From Spisula solida (Eukaryota; Mollusca; Bivalvia; Venerida; Mactridae), in the NCBI GenBank assembly GCA_947247005.1, contig OX365955.1, forward strand, positions 33,087,822 through 33,151,821: DNA of 64,000 bases, given 5' to 3'. The notes below the pieces were generated by a model that was not told where the DNA came from, did no database searches, and saw only the letters and a list, made by a program, of their open reading frames with translations. The translations under genes and the position numbers were made by a program. Numbering within the stretch: the first letter of the stretch is position 1; each line of letters opens with the position of its first letter. Of the stretch, positions 37,093 to 50,175 are shown one piece after another.

Positions 37093-38156
37093 CATCGTAC
37101 CACAACAATAATCGGTTTATACTATAGTTCGATTTCGAGCATTGAGCCGTGACTGCACTTTTAAAGTTTTAATCATTAATCGATATAGGTTGGTGTAGGT
37201 TTAATGGAAAATGTAAGTAATATAATTAAGGCCAACTATTCCATATGTCTGAATGGTCGTGACGGTATATCGCTTGATACATTGTAAAATAACTTTTATC
37301 TGACCAGGGCAAGTTCAAATCTCACCAAAAAAAAAATTATATTTACACATTTTTTAATTTATAAATGCACATAACTTGCAATATCCGTGTTAAAACAGTA
37401 TGTGACAAGCCATATTTGTTACATGCTTCAAAATATTTTTAGATCTTGCATGTGTATTGTAGAATGTTATGACGGCTAATCAACGTAATACAGGTTGTCA
37501 GTAAACTTGGAATATGGAAACGATCGCTATTAGTGAAAATGAAAAATAAATTGAATCAACAAATTTTCATGGATTAATTAAAAAAAAGAAACTTTAGTTT
37601 ATATACTCTTTAAATAACACAAAATAATGAATTAAAAATATGAGCGAATTTGGAATTTGAACCACCGAAGTTCGGGTTAGAAATCCTGAACGTTGCCGAC
37701 TGCACTAAACTGTAATTTGATAACAAACAGGTATATGTAAGAATCACATCATTAAATAATGGCATGCGAACGTAATAAACTATGGTATACCTGCCAAAAT
37801 GGACTAGTCCGATAGGTCATGGCTCAGAGTTCAAAATTGAACTATAGTATGTTGATAACAACACTATTACATCGCTTATGAGATACCTATGAGGTACCCG
37901 ACTCTAAACTTTTAATACATTGCACCCATCGTGTAAGCACACGATTATCATTTATTCAACCACTGGAGTAACACTTGCCGAACCCACACAGGGATCAAAA
38001 CCTTTTATCTTCTACTTCCAATGCGAATGTCTTCACATCCGGTCAATCGTGACGGCGATACATTCTCTAAACTCAGAGATCAAAGTCGAATCTCGGCGTG
38101 GGCACTTGATCATTTCTGAGACGCTTTTCAGTGTTTCCCAAACTAACTACAGATGA

Positions 38157-38515
38157 ATTGGTCGGTAACCCAGATGTAGTCCCGTGTGTATCTGTGATAT
38201 ACACCGGCAACATTAAAGAACCAATTAGTCTATCCGGAAAGAGCTAGGGCAGCGCGTCTGGATTCCAGGTACCACAAGGAATCTATTTGGAAAGAGCTAG
38301 GACAGCACGTCGGATTCCATATAACACAAGGATTGTATTGGGAAAGAGCCAGTTCCATGTATCTCAAGGAATCTATTGAGAAAGAGTTAGGGCATCGCGC
38401 CAGGATTCCATGTATCACACATAGTATCCCCTCCCTGAATCGAAGACGGAGGTCATTGGCCATTTAGGCAGGGACAAAACTGCATGACCACGCATTGACG
38501 ACTGTCTCAGTTGAA
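38157..38515 (+). repeat. Same family, copy 2, with internal tandem expansion
   Basis: GGTAACCCAGATGTAGTC at the left, CGAAGACGGAGGTCATTGGC at the right. The middle phrase GGAAAGAGCTAGGGCAGCGC/GGATTCCATGTATCACA is repeated about four times with decay (38235-38415). Confidence 0.7.
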
Positions 38516-39696
38516 TGTAAACAAACGACCCAATAATATATTATATAATCCAGTTAGGATCTGGTGACAGTGACGTAGCCGTTTATGTGTTCACAGAAAA
38601 TTACAAACATTGTCTGAAAAGGTAGTGCGAATATAGTACTAGTATGTAAGTTAAGCATTACAATTATGGCTGCCTGTTTAAGAATAGAGTGATGCTGCGG
38701 TCGACTCTATTACGGGGTAAAACCAATTATTAAGGCTTATACAGACAGCTGTAATTTCAATGCTAAACTAACTTACTATATTCGCTCTAGCTGTGCAGAC
38801 AATGTTTGTAATCTTTTGTGCACACATAAACGACAACGTCACTCTCACAAATACCTAAATGGACTGTATGTATTAATAAGAAGAATTTTACAACATTGGT
38901 ACTGCATGTATTTAGTTCATTCTTCACTCAACAAGAGTTATAAGTATACATCTAGGTTTTCGACCAAGTTCATTTAACAAAAACTTAACAACTTTACCAA
39001 GTGTATCGATAAGTAGAGGAATATCATTTGAAGTAAATAATCAGCAAACAGAAATCTTTGAATAATTTGCATTTTCCTTAAAGCCACGCAGTGAACTCAA
39101 TGATAAGAATTTGTTATTACATTGTATCTTTTCATAATTAGGCCTAAAAAAGACGGTTCACAGAAAATGTAAAAACGACTCAGCATTGAGTATGCGCGCC
39201 ACAGGCGTTAAGTACTATAATGCACCGCTTCGCAGCGAGGAGAACTAACATTCGTGGTTATGCGTATGAAAACATATGGGAAAATGATAATACTTTTCAG
39301 AAAAATTAAATTTCGAATAAATGTATTTGATAAAATACAATGAATTGCAGTATTATACGCATGGGGTGTACCACGGAGAATTTGACCTGATCCTGACTTT
39401 TATAGATGCATATATTTCAAGGTTCTTGCGTTGAATATATAAATTTTCCACGACCAAATCGTGCAATATCGATGCTATGGATATGTGTTTGTAATAACAC
39501 ATGGGGCGTCTTCATGATACGCACCGCTTTTGAAAACAAACAACCTGTGTTATAAATATAGAAAAGATATCAGCAAAATATTAAATTATGCTATTAGAAG
39601 GTCGAGGATCACGCCCAATTCTCCGTAGCACATTTGTATACGTTTACTCAATATTGACATTTGTGAATATTCGTTGTAAAAAGAGACAATATTTAA

Positions 39697-39775
39697 ACGG
39701 ACAGGGAAAACAGCATTCAATAGAAACAGCGAAAGACACAAAGAGAAACGCACACACAAACGAAAACCGCTGAAC
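39697..39775 (+). repeat. GGGAAGGCAGCAC family fragment
   Basis: ACGGACAGGGAAAACAGCAT, TCAATAGAAACAGCGAAAGA, then AAACGCACACACAAACGAAA. Degenerate left module. Confidence 0.55.
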
Positions 39776-40099
39776 CTAGTTTGAACACTGGAATTTTAAG
39801 GGAAATGGAATTTTTCCAATATTACCTTTTCCTTTTGTTTTGTCATTTATTTTTTGTTGACTGTTAAACAAGTTCTTACAATTTATATTATATTAATGAT
39901 AAACCACCCTTAAAATCACATTATTCATGATGATATGCATCACCACAAGTTTGAAAGTGAAAGGCAAGGTTGAATGTTTGATAATGGAATTGCTGTGGTC
40001 TTGGTATTACGCGGCAACAAATCAAACTTCGTACGTAACTACATTTCTTGTTATAAATTAATACGTACGAGGGATGATACAAACTATACAGGATTATTA

Positions 40100-43000
40100 A
40101 CGACAACATGGTCCATACTACACGTTTTATATATCAACAACGACACGGTTCATACTGCACGGTTTATAGAGCAACAATGACACGGTTCATACTGCACGGT
40201 TTATAGAGCAACAATGACATGGTTCATACAACACGTTTTATAAAGCAAAATCAAAATGGTTCATACTACACGTTTCATAGAGCAAAATCAAAATGGTTCA
40301 TACTACATGTTTTATACAGCAAAATCAAAATGGTTCATACTACACGTTTCATAGAGCAAAATCAAAATGGTTCATATAACACGTTTTATAGAGCAACAAC
40401 GACATGGTTGATTCTACACGTTCATAGAGAACCGACGACATGGTTCATACTGCATGTTTTATAGAGCAAAATCAAAATGGTTCATACTACACGTTTTAAA
40501 GAGCAAAATCAAAATGGTTCATACTACACGTTTTATAGAGCAACAACGACATGGCTTATACTGCACGTTTATAAATTAATAATGACATGGTTTATACTAC
40601 ACGTTTTATATGGCAAAATAAAAATGGTTCATACAACACGTTTTATAGAGCAACAACGACAAGGTTCATACTGAACGTTTTATAGAGCAAAATGAAAATG
40701 GTTCATACGACACGTTTTATAAAGCAACAATGAAAAAGTTCATACTACACGTTCTATTGAGCAACAACGACATGGTTCATACTACACATGTACACGTTTT
40801 ATAGAGCAAAATCAAAATGGCTCATACTACACGTTTCATAGAGCAAAATCGAAATGGTTCATATAACACGTTTTATAGAGCAACAACGACATGGCTAATA
40901 CTGCACGTTTATAAATTAACAATGACATGGTTTATACTGCACGTTTTATAGAGCAACAACGACATGGCTTATTCAGCACCTTTATAAATTAACAATGAAA
41001 ATGGTTCATACAACACGTTTAATAGAGCAACAACCACATGGTTCATACTGCACGTTTTATATAGCAAAATAAAACAATAATGGTTATTACTACACGTTTT
41101 ATAGAGCAACAACGAAAAGGTTGATACCGGTACTACACGTTTTATATTGCAAAATCAAAATGGTTCGTAATACACGTTTTATAGAGCAAAATCTAAATGG
41201 TTCATACTACACGTTTTATAGAGCAACAACGAAACGGTTCGTACTACACGTTTTATAGAGCAAAATCAAAATGATTCATACTAACCGTTTTATAGAGCAA
41301 TAATGACATGGTTCATACTACACGTTTTATAGAGCAAAATCAAAATGGTTCATACCACACGTTTCATAGAGCAAAATCAAAATGGTTCATATAACACGTT
41401 TTATAGAGCAACAACGACATGGCTAATACTGCACGTTTATAAATTAACAATGACATGGTTTATACTGCACGTTTTATAGAGCAACAACGACATGGCTTAT
41501 ACAGCACGTTTATAAATTAACAATGAAAATCGTTCAAACAACACGTTTAATAGAGCAACAACGACATGGTTCATACTGCACGTTTTATATAGCAAAATGA
41601 AAATGGTTCATACTGCACGTTTTATATAGCAAAATAAAACAATAATGGTTGATACTACATGTTTTATAGAGCAACAACGAAAAGGTTGATACTACACGTT
41701 TTATATTGCAAAATCAAAATGGTTGGTAATACAGGTTTTATAGAGCGAAATCGAAATGGTTCATAGTACACGTTTTATAGAGCAACAACGACACGGTTCA
41801 TACTACACGTTTTAAACAGCAAAATCAAAATGGTTCGTCATACACGTTTTATAAAGCAACAACGACACGGTTCATACTCGTACTACACATTTTATAGAGC
41901 AAAATCGAAATGGTTCATACTAACCGTTTTATAGAGCAACAACGACATGGTTCATACTACACGTTTTATATAGCAAAATCAAAATGGTTCATACTACACG
42001 TTTTATAGAGCAAAATCATAATGGTTCATACTACACGTTTCATAGAGCAACGACGACATGGCTTATACTGCAAGTTTATAAATCAACGACGACATGGTTC
42101 ATACTGCACGTTTATAAATCAACAGTGACATGGTTCATACTGCACGTTTATAAATCAACAGTGACATGGTTCATACTGCACGTTTATAAATCAACAGTGA
42201 CATGGTTCATACTGCACGTTTATAAATCAACAACTACATGGTTCATACTGCACGTTTATAAATCAACGACGACATGGTTCATACTGCACGTTTATAAATC
42301 AACAGTGACATGGTTCATACTGCACGTTTATAAATCAACAGTGACATGGTACATACTACACGTTTATAAATCAACAACTACATAGCTTATACTACACGTT
42401 TATAAATCAACAACTACATAGCTTATACTGCACGTTTATAAATCAACAACTACATGGCTTATACTGCACGTTTATAAATCAACAACTACATAGCTTATAC
42501 TGCACGTTTATAAATCAACAACTACATGGCTTATACTGCACGTTTATAAATCAACACCTACATGGCTAATATTGCACATTTATAAATCAACAATGACATG
42601 ACTAATACTACACGTCTATAAAACAACAACTACATGGCTTATACTCCACGTTTATAAATCAACAATGACATGGCTAATACTGCACGTTTATAAATCAACA
42701 ACTACATGGCTAATATTGCACATTTATAAATCAATAATGACATGGCTAATACTGCACATTTATAAATCAACAACTACATGGCCTATAATCCACGTTTATA
42801 AATCAACAATGACATGGCTTATACTGCACGTGTATAAATCAACGACGACATGGTTCATACTGCACGTTTATAAATCAACAGTGACATGGTTCATACTGCA
42901 CGTTTATAAATCAACAGTGACATGGTTCATACTGCACGTTTATAAATCTACAGTGACATGGTTCATATTCCACGTTTATAAATCAACAGTGACATGGTTC

Positions 43001-44817
43001 ATACTCCACGTTTATAAATCAACAACTACATGGCTTATACTGCACGTTTATAAATCAACAACTACATGGCTTATACTGCACGTTTATAAATCAACAACTA
43101 CATGGCTTATACTGCACGTTTATAAATCAACAACTACATTGCTTATACGGCACGTTTATAAATCAACAACTACATTGCTTATACTCCACGTTTATAAATC
43201 AAGAACTACATGGCTCATACTGCACGTTTATAAATCAACAACTACATGGCTTATACTACACGTTTATAAATGAACAACTACATGGCTAATATTGCACATT
43301 TATAAATCAACAATGACATGGCTAATACTGCACGTTTATAAATCAACAACTACATGGCCTATACTCCACGTTTATAAATTATCAATGACATGGCTAATAC
43401 TGCACGTTTATAAATCAACAATGACATGGCTAATACTGCACGTTTATAAATCAACAACTACATGGCCTATAATCCACGTTTATAAATCAACAATGACATG
43501 GCTTATACTGCACGTGTATAAATCAACGACGACATGGTTCATACTCCACGTTTATAAATCAACAACTACATGGCTTATACTCCACGTTTATAAATTAACA
43601 ACTACATGGCTTATACTGCACGTTTATAAATCAACAACTACATTGCTTATACGGCATGTTTATAAATCAACAACTACATTGCTTATACTCCACGTTTATA
43701 AATCAACAACTACAAGGCTCATACTCCACGTTTATAAATCAACAACTACATGGCTTATACTACACGTTTATAAATCAACAACTACATGGCTAATATTGCA
43801 CATTTATGAATCAACAATGACATGGCCTATACTCCACGTTTATAAATTATCAATGACATGGCTAATACTGCACGTTTATAAATCAATAATGACATGGCTA
43901 ATACTGCACATTTATAAATCAACAGCTACATGACTCATAATCCACGTTTATTAATCAACAACTACATGGCTAATAATCCACGTTTATAAGTCAACAACTA
44001 CATGACTTATACTCCACGTTTATAGATCAACAACTACATTGCTTATACGGCACGTTTATAAATCAACAATGACATGGCTTATACTCCACGTTTATAGATC
44101 AACAACTACATTGCTTATACGGCACGTTTATAAATCAACAACTACATTGCTTATACTCCACGTTTATAAATCAACAACTACAAGGCTCATAATCCACGTT
44201 TATAAATCAACAACTACATGGCTTATACTACACGTTTATAAATCAACAACTACATGGCTAATATTGCACATTTATAAATCAACAATGACATGGCTAATAC
44301 TGCACGTTTATAAATCAACAACTACATGGCTAATATTGCACATTTATAAATCAACAATGACATGGCTAATACTGCACATTTATAAATCAACAACTACATG
44401 ACTCATAATCCACGTTTATTAATCAACAACTACATGGCTAATAATCCACGTTTATAAATCAACAACTACATGGCTTATACTCCACGTTTATAGATCAACA
44501 ACTACATGGCTTATACTGCACGTTTATAAATCAACAATGACATGGCTAATACTGCACGTTTATAAATCAACAATGACATGGCTAATACTGCACATTTATA
44601 AATCAACAACTACATGACTCATAATCCACGTTTATAAATCAACAACTACATGGCTAATAATCCACGTTTATAAATCAACAACTACATGGCTTATACTACA
44701 CGTTTATAAATCAACATTGACATGGCTTACAATCCACGTTTATAAATCAACAACTACATGGCTAATACTGCACCTTTTTAAATTAACAATGATATTGTTC
44801 ATACTCCATGTTTTATT
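40100..44817. repeat. 4.7-kb minisatellite of 36/37-bp units
   Basis: The left part (to about 42060) has units near 37 bases of two types, CAACAACGACATGGTTCATA and CAAAATCAAAATGGTTCATA, each followed by CTACACGTTTTATAGAG. The right part switches to 36-base units ending GCACGTTTATAAATCAACAA. The ORFs with YKSTTTWLILHV repeats (41984-44401) are artefacts of the 36-base, 12-codon period. Higher-order copies are visible at 528 bases (40856 and 41384) and 684 bases (42781 and 43465). Confidence 0.96.
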
Positions 44818-44977
44818 ATAGGATTAAACGACCATTTGTTGACGTTCACTGATGTGTAAACACCCGATCTGAAGCAACACATTGAGTAAAGCCCCGAATG
44901 GGCTTTATGTTAAATGTGTGCCTTCAGATCGGGTGTTTACACAACAGTGAACGTCAACAAATGGTCGTTTAATCCTT
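44818..44977. mobile_element. Near-perfect 160-bp palindrome (foldback element)
   Basis: The left arm GGATTAAACGACCATTTGTT... is answered by ...AACAAATGGTCGTTTAATCC, with arms of about 65-70 bases and few mismatches, around a small inner hairpin AAAGCCCCGAATGGGCTTT. It has no coding capacity. It is probably one end of the composite insertion that continues to 45405. Confidence 0.85.
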
Positions 44978-45405
44978 ATAATTCCAAACTGACGCTTAAT
45001 CACGTAAATATCAATGAAATCATTGAATTTACTCCCGCGCTTTTTATACAAATGGCCTTGATTTAATGACGTCGTAAACGTGACGTCACCAAAACGTGAC
45101 GTTTTGTGAATTACGTTAGCTAAGCAAATTGTGTTTAGATCCTTTTTTCCTTACGTAAACACAAACTCAGGGGATGAACATACAGGTAGGTAATATTCTA
45201 TATCAAAATTAAGCTATAAGAGATTGTACAGCTGCTGTGATGGGCCTTTGCAGTTTGACTTATTCCACACACATTCGTCTAGAACGTTTACGTCAGTAAT
45301 GTCCGATGGTCCCGATTAGTGAAAACGGAGGTTCACTGATTTGTAAACGTCACGTCTTAGCCAATCAGAATGCAGGGATTTGCTGACTTTGGAATTATAA
45401 ATCTT
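44977..45405. mobile_element. About 430-bp TIR element next to the palindrome
   Basis: The ends read TTATAATTCCAAACTGACG and, at the right, TGACTTTGGAATTATAA in inverted orientation. The interior is rich in ACGT motifs (ACGTAAACGTGACGTCACC) and repeats the phrase GTTCACTGATTTGTAAACG, also found in the palindrome arms, suggesting one composite element of about 590 bases. Confidence 0.65.
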
Positions 45406-45408
45406 TAA

Positions 45409-45580
45409 ATGACATTGTTCATACTCCATGTTTTATAAATCATCAATGACATGGTTTATACTGCACGTTTATAAATCCACAATGACATGGCTTTTACTGC
45501 ACGTTTATAAATCAACAACGACATGGCTTATACTGCATTTTTATCCCACCTTTTTATAATGCAACAACGACTTTGTCCAC
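45409..45580. repeat. Detached end of the 36/37-bp array
   Basis: About four degraded units (CATGTTTTATAAATCATCAA, GCACGTTTATAAATCCACAA) continue the array after the palindromic insertion at 44818-45405. This shows the insertion happened within a pre-existing array. Confidence 0.85.
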
Positions 45581-45780
45581 ACTCAAATAGTTTGAAATCA
45601 TAACCAGTGATATGTGAATTTGTACAATAAAAGCTCTGTAAGCTTTTGAAGGTCTACTAAAATCAAACAAACAAACCGGTTTTTTAACAACCTTTTGATT
45701 ACATCACACAATAGGGACAGCGTGGTCTGAAGGACATAATTATGTTCCGATACACAATGACACATACATACATGTATTAC

Positions 45781-46020
45781 TCGATTAAACAGATCAGTCA
45801 CTTTTTACATATATGTTATAACATGTGTATATAAACATTGCAATTTCTCTTAATGTCTTATTTTAATAGATGCTATGTGTATTGTTATATGACTTAGTAA
45901 ATATGGTAGTGATTTTCACTGCTCTTTTCTACAATTAAAATGTTAAAAACAATAACAATACAAAGTTATGATATTGCAAGGTTTGTATACAAGTGACAGT
46001 CCTGAATAAACGCACTGTAT
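45781..46020 (+). repeat. Dispersed repeat R4, copy 3
   Basis: GCAATTTCTCTTAATGTCTT through CCTGAATAAACGCACTGTAT, colinear with copy 1. It follows closely on the short minus-strand frame at 45598, which has no recognisable content. Confidence 0.78.
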
Positions 46021-46739
46021 GCGGTTGTCTTGTATATCCGTGCGTCTTAACAGTTTCATCGGCGCATGCGCACTCGCGCTTACAAGTTCAAAAATTATCT
46101 GCACCAATTTGAAGAAAAATTGTTATCTTAACTAATAAAAACAAGAACAATGACAAAATGATTATAGCTTTTGTATGTCTAAGTCGGTGCTCTGAGTCCT
46201 GTTGACTGGTAACCATGAACTCCGTGCCTCCTTAAAAAATCTCTATTGGGGCCCCATGGAGTAAAAGTATGTAATACTATTTGTTTTTAAATTGAATAAA
46301 GTTGGAGTTGTACTCTTCATAATCTGTTTTCATTTTGAGTGTAATAAACTGTGGCGATAAATAAAATGCGTAATAAAAATGGTATGCAAAACAATTAACA
46401 CCAGTTGAAGAATCCTAATTGGAATAAGTACTACCCGTATTGTTCCTCGTCGTCAAGGTGACAACTTCGACGAGTCGTCCAAAATGACTGTCCCAATTGA
46501 TACCGACCATTTGTGGGAATATTATTTTGGGTTATTTTTGTAAAACTACAACTAAACGCATGTATTAGAGCTAAAATAAACCAAGCCCGAATTTCAGGAG
46601 AAGGCACGAAATTATGAGACAAACGTATTACATGTATATATATAATGTGCACTAAACCACCTGATGAAAAACAACTCACCAATGTGGGTTATTAAACAAA
46701 GATCAACGCTGAAACTAAGTTTTAGTTAATGCTTAATTA

Positions 46740-46968
46740 ATTTTAGGTCGATTTTGATAACCAGTTATTACAATTTATATGAATCATTCTCGACACCTCA
46801 TTCCAGATGGCATCCGTCGCTACGAGGGTATAAGAGTACGAAGCCCTTTATGTTGAACTTATAGCAAGGACATCGTTGATAATATTTTTATTTCGTCTTA
46901 CTTGCTGATCGAACACGCGGCCTCTTGCATTCGAAGCGTACACCCTACCACTACGCTATCGAGGCTGT
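46740..46968 (-). mobile_element. tRNA-derived SINE, third copy
   Basis: The minus-strand head GCCTCGATAGCGTAGTGGTA, B box region GTGTTCGATCAGC, body ending GGTGTCGAGAATGATTC and AATCGACCTAAAATTAAT match the copies at 7007 and 36738, with more divergence. Confidence 0.8.
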
Positions 46969-47254
46969 TTGAATGTCCTATATAATTATGGTAAGAAAAT
47001 TGCTATGCGAATATTTAAATTATATAAAAAATACGGATGTGTGCTGACATAAATTCTTAATCATTGAACATTTTAGGTTTTGATATTGTGAATAGAACGG
47101 CTTAATGAATAAAATTGAATTAGAATACATAATCTTTCTGAAGTTCAATGTTTGCACAGATTAAACTATAAAGAGGTCTCTATCACTGATTTTAACACCC
47201 ATCAAGAAATAATCCCTCATATGAAGCACTGTAAATAGAAAATAACAATTCAGT

Positions 47255-47315
47255 TAGGGAAGGCAGCACTTAATTGAAACAGCTAAGCACAGAACACAGA
47301 AACAACGACTGATCA
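47255..47315 (+). repeat. GGGAAGGCAGCAC family fragment before the 39-bp array
   Basis: TTAGGGAAGGCAGCACTTAA, GAAACAGCTAAGCACAGAAC and ACAGAAACAACGACTG. The left module is followed by the 39-bp array about 25 bases later. Confidence 0.65.
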
Positions 47316-47340
47316 ATACTTCTCTGTCTTGAAATGTTAA

Positions 47341-47812
47341 CGGCTAAGATGTTAACAGTATGTTTGGAGTGAAGATCAACGGCTAAGATGTTAACTGTAT
47401 GTTTGGAGTGAAGATATACGGCTAAGATGTTAAGCGTATGTTTGGAGTGAAGATATACGGCTAAGATGTTAAGCGTATGTTTGGAGTGAAGATATACGGC
47501 TAGATGTTAAGCGTATGTTTGGAGTGGAGATCAACAGCTAAGATGTTAAGCGCATGTTTGGAGTGGAGATCAACAGCTAAGATGTTAAGCGCATGTTTGG
47601 AGTGAAGATCAACAGCTAAGATGTTAAGCGTATGTTTGGAGTGGAGATCAACAGCTAAGATGTTAAGCGTATGTTACGAGTGGAGATCAACAGCTAAGAT
47701 GTTAAGCGCATGTTTGGAGTGAAGATCAACAGCTAAGATGTTAAGCGTATGTTTGGAGTGGAGATCAACAGCTAAGATGTTAACCATATGTTTGGAGTGA
47801 AGACCAACGGCT
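47341..47812. repeat. 39-bp minisatellite, about 12 units
   Basis: Units read CGGCTAAGATGTTAAGCGTA followed by TGTTTGGAGTGAAGATCAA. One unit has a 1-base loss (CGGCTAGATG). It starts about 90 bases after a GGGAAGGCAGCAC motif of the dispersed family. The 13-codon period extends a minus-strand ORF with ILAVDLHSKH repeats. Confidence 0.95.
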
Positions 47813-48180
47813 AATTTTCTTACACCTCTCATTTCTATTATTATCTTCAAATTAAATAACTCGTTCGTTGCTAATACGTCTTGTTGTCTCGGAAATATTA
47901 TTTCATTTCTAGTAGAGAAAGTACGGATATTAGCTGACAACTGACAATCAGCGGGATTGCTTGTTACGCCATTAGGCTCTATGATAACACGATTATTCCG
48001 AGATTGTAGCAAACATCTGCGCTGTATATCTTCATTTACAGTAACATCACCGGTACCAGTGTGAAATTTGTCGACACATACAAACAATGACGTCACATTT
48101 GATCGCCCAACATGGCTATACTTTGTTTGATTGCTTCCTTCTTGAAAATACAAACATTTCTTCGACATAACAACTTTCAA
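47813..48180 (-). other. Open frame of unknown status, about 120 non-repetitive residues
   Basis: The minus-strand frame is open from TTG 48180 (first ATG at 48168) through about 120 non-repetitive codons, then runs into the 39-bp array down to 47674. It contains VGRSNVTSLFVCVDKFHTGT and EDIQRRCLLQSRNNR. I recognise no domain and see no signal peptide or flanking splice evidence. In this AT-rich DNA a stop-free run of this size is uncommon but not impossible. It could be a decayed transposon frame or chance. Confidence 0.2.
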
Positions 48181-48486
48181 GCTTCAATTTCAAACGGTAA
48201 TTGCATTAAACATACCTGCATACGTTCTATGATAAAACCTTTCTACAAACGATGATGATGTTCAAACATGGATAACGTAAAAGAAGAGCACAATTAAGGC
48301 GTTTGTATTTAGAATGTTATGATAATAAAATATAGTACAGATATTTTAGCATGAACCTAGACCTTCTATAAGCGTAATTAAACAACTTATATTTGATTTA
48401 TATCCAGTGTCGACATAACACGTGGTATGTGACGTAAAATTTGACTTAGACCGCAAAACGTAGAAATATGTCAACATAAAGTTAAT

Positions 48487-50175
48487 GAAAGCACCGAAAG
48501 CGCTAAAGTTGTTCGAATGCATGCAGGAGAAGTATAAATTAAAGAAGATGAAGCTGCATTTTTCACAATCTTAATTTTTTTCTCATGATTTAATTGTTTA
48601 ATCTATTACTAGCGTAATACTATACTCTTTATTCTAACACAGCACGTGACATTTGCCTTCTTTGCATATATTGAGCTTACCATTTTTTATTTCCGCCCTA
48701 AAACATAGCTGATTGATTACGTCACGTTTGACGTCATATACTATGACAAATGACGTCACGGTGAAGGTAACGTTCCTAGAAAAGAAAGTAGTTTGACGTC
48801 ATCTGTCTTGTTATACATGGCAGAGCATTGGCGATGTTAGAATCGAAATAATCGATAGGACGCTGTGCTTTGTTGTGTAATAAAATATAGGCACTCGTTT
48901 GAATGCGTACATTATATCACTCGTGCTACGCACTCTTGATTTAATAACTACGCAAAAATCCAAACACGTGACTATATTTTATTGCGCAACAAAACACACC
49001 TACGTATTCATTATTTCTTAAATAATACAGGCTTGAATGTCTTGATGTAAACCTCTATACTGGAAGATATACGTAGCTTTCTGGCATGATAATCTATATT
49101 GATCTACAATTTCAAATGCTTAAAATCATCTAAATATACCACAAATAATAATAACCTTCAATTCAAAGTACACATATATAATGGCTTATCAGTCAATGTG
49201 TTGCCCCAAGCAGAGTTAATGATATGCATTGTCTATAAATAGTGACTAGAAATCGGTCTATCTATTGACCGGGAGGTAGACACATGCTGTTCATTCAGAA
49301 GTATGGTATGGTCTCAATTATCTTGCGTTCACCGTGAAATTTCGGATTGTTCTGCTTTCTTCGGTAAATAAATTATTGCAATGCCACAAAAACCGATTGT
49401 AAAAACGTGTAAATAAATATAGTTGTTCTATCGAACAACAAAAAAACGGGAGTGTCACTTGAGCGGTTACAATTGTTTTTGAAGCATCAAGAGTATAAAC
49501 ACCTAGCAATTGTCCACAGCAGAGAAAACATATTCCCATTTCTTGCTAAACTGTCGCAAATGATATTGCACTATTGTAGAATATGCACGACTTTAAAGAA
49601 GTAGTTAGAAATATAAAAATAGTCACGCCTTTCATTTAAAAAAATACTTTCGTAAGCCGTATTTATGAAACAAACGATTACATCTGTGTACTGTTTTATC
49701 AAAGAATTTATCGAAAACGTAAACATACGATCAAAATTAAATGCTTATCCATGCTTATGGAGCCGTTAACGTTGCAGATTACTTTACATGTACTAGGATT
49801 CTTGGTTGATAAATCAAAGCACCTAAAGCATTTAATTTGTTCGAAAGTATGCAAAGAAAGTATAAATAAAGATGCTTTAGCTGTATTTTTCAAAATCTTA
49901 ATTTCTGAAGATTTAATGGTATATTTATAAGTACTGGAAGATATAGCTTTCTGGCATGCTCAAATATATTGTTCTAGAAGTTTAGACTAGAAATTTTCTA
50001 AATATGCCATTTTAAAAAACAAATAATAGTAACCTTCAAATACAACGTACACATGTATAATGGCTTATCAGTCAATGTTTTGCCCTCAGCAGAACATGTG
50101 ATCAAGTAAATGATATGCATGGTTTATAAACAGTAACGGTGAAATCGTTTTATTAATTGACCGGGTGGAAACCTT
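48487..50175. repeat. Local segmental duplication with an insertion
   Basis: Segments 48487-48600 and 49058-49280 reappear as 49813-49915 and 49930-50175 (for example TAATGGCTTATCAGTCAATG and AATGATATGCAT in both). In the first copy the two halves are separated by about 455 bases, which contain a foldback (TTGTGTAATAAAATATA near 48876 and TATATTTTATTGCGCAACAA near 48974). A TATAAATA-like box lies at about 49233, its counterpart at 50130. Confidence 0.65.

Larger units (their letters stand above)
37093..40099. other. Intergenic region between the myomodulin 3' end and the 4.7-kb array
   Basis: Contains the family copies at 38157 and 39697, a possible tRNA-like fragment near 37655 (GAATTTGAACCACCGAAGTT), and otherwise unassigned AT-rich sequence. 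No gene seen. Confidence 0.6.

Noticed and set aside
41984..44401. Four ORFs of 120-213 residues with YKSTTTWLILHV repeats
   Set aside because: By-products of the 36-bp tandem period; frames break wherever a unit has a stop or indel.
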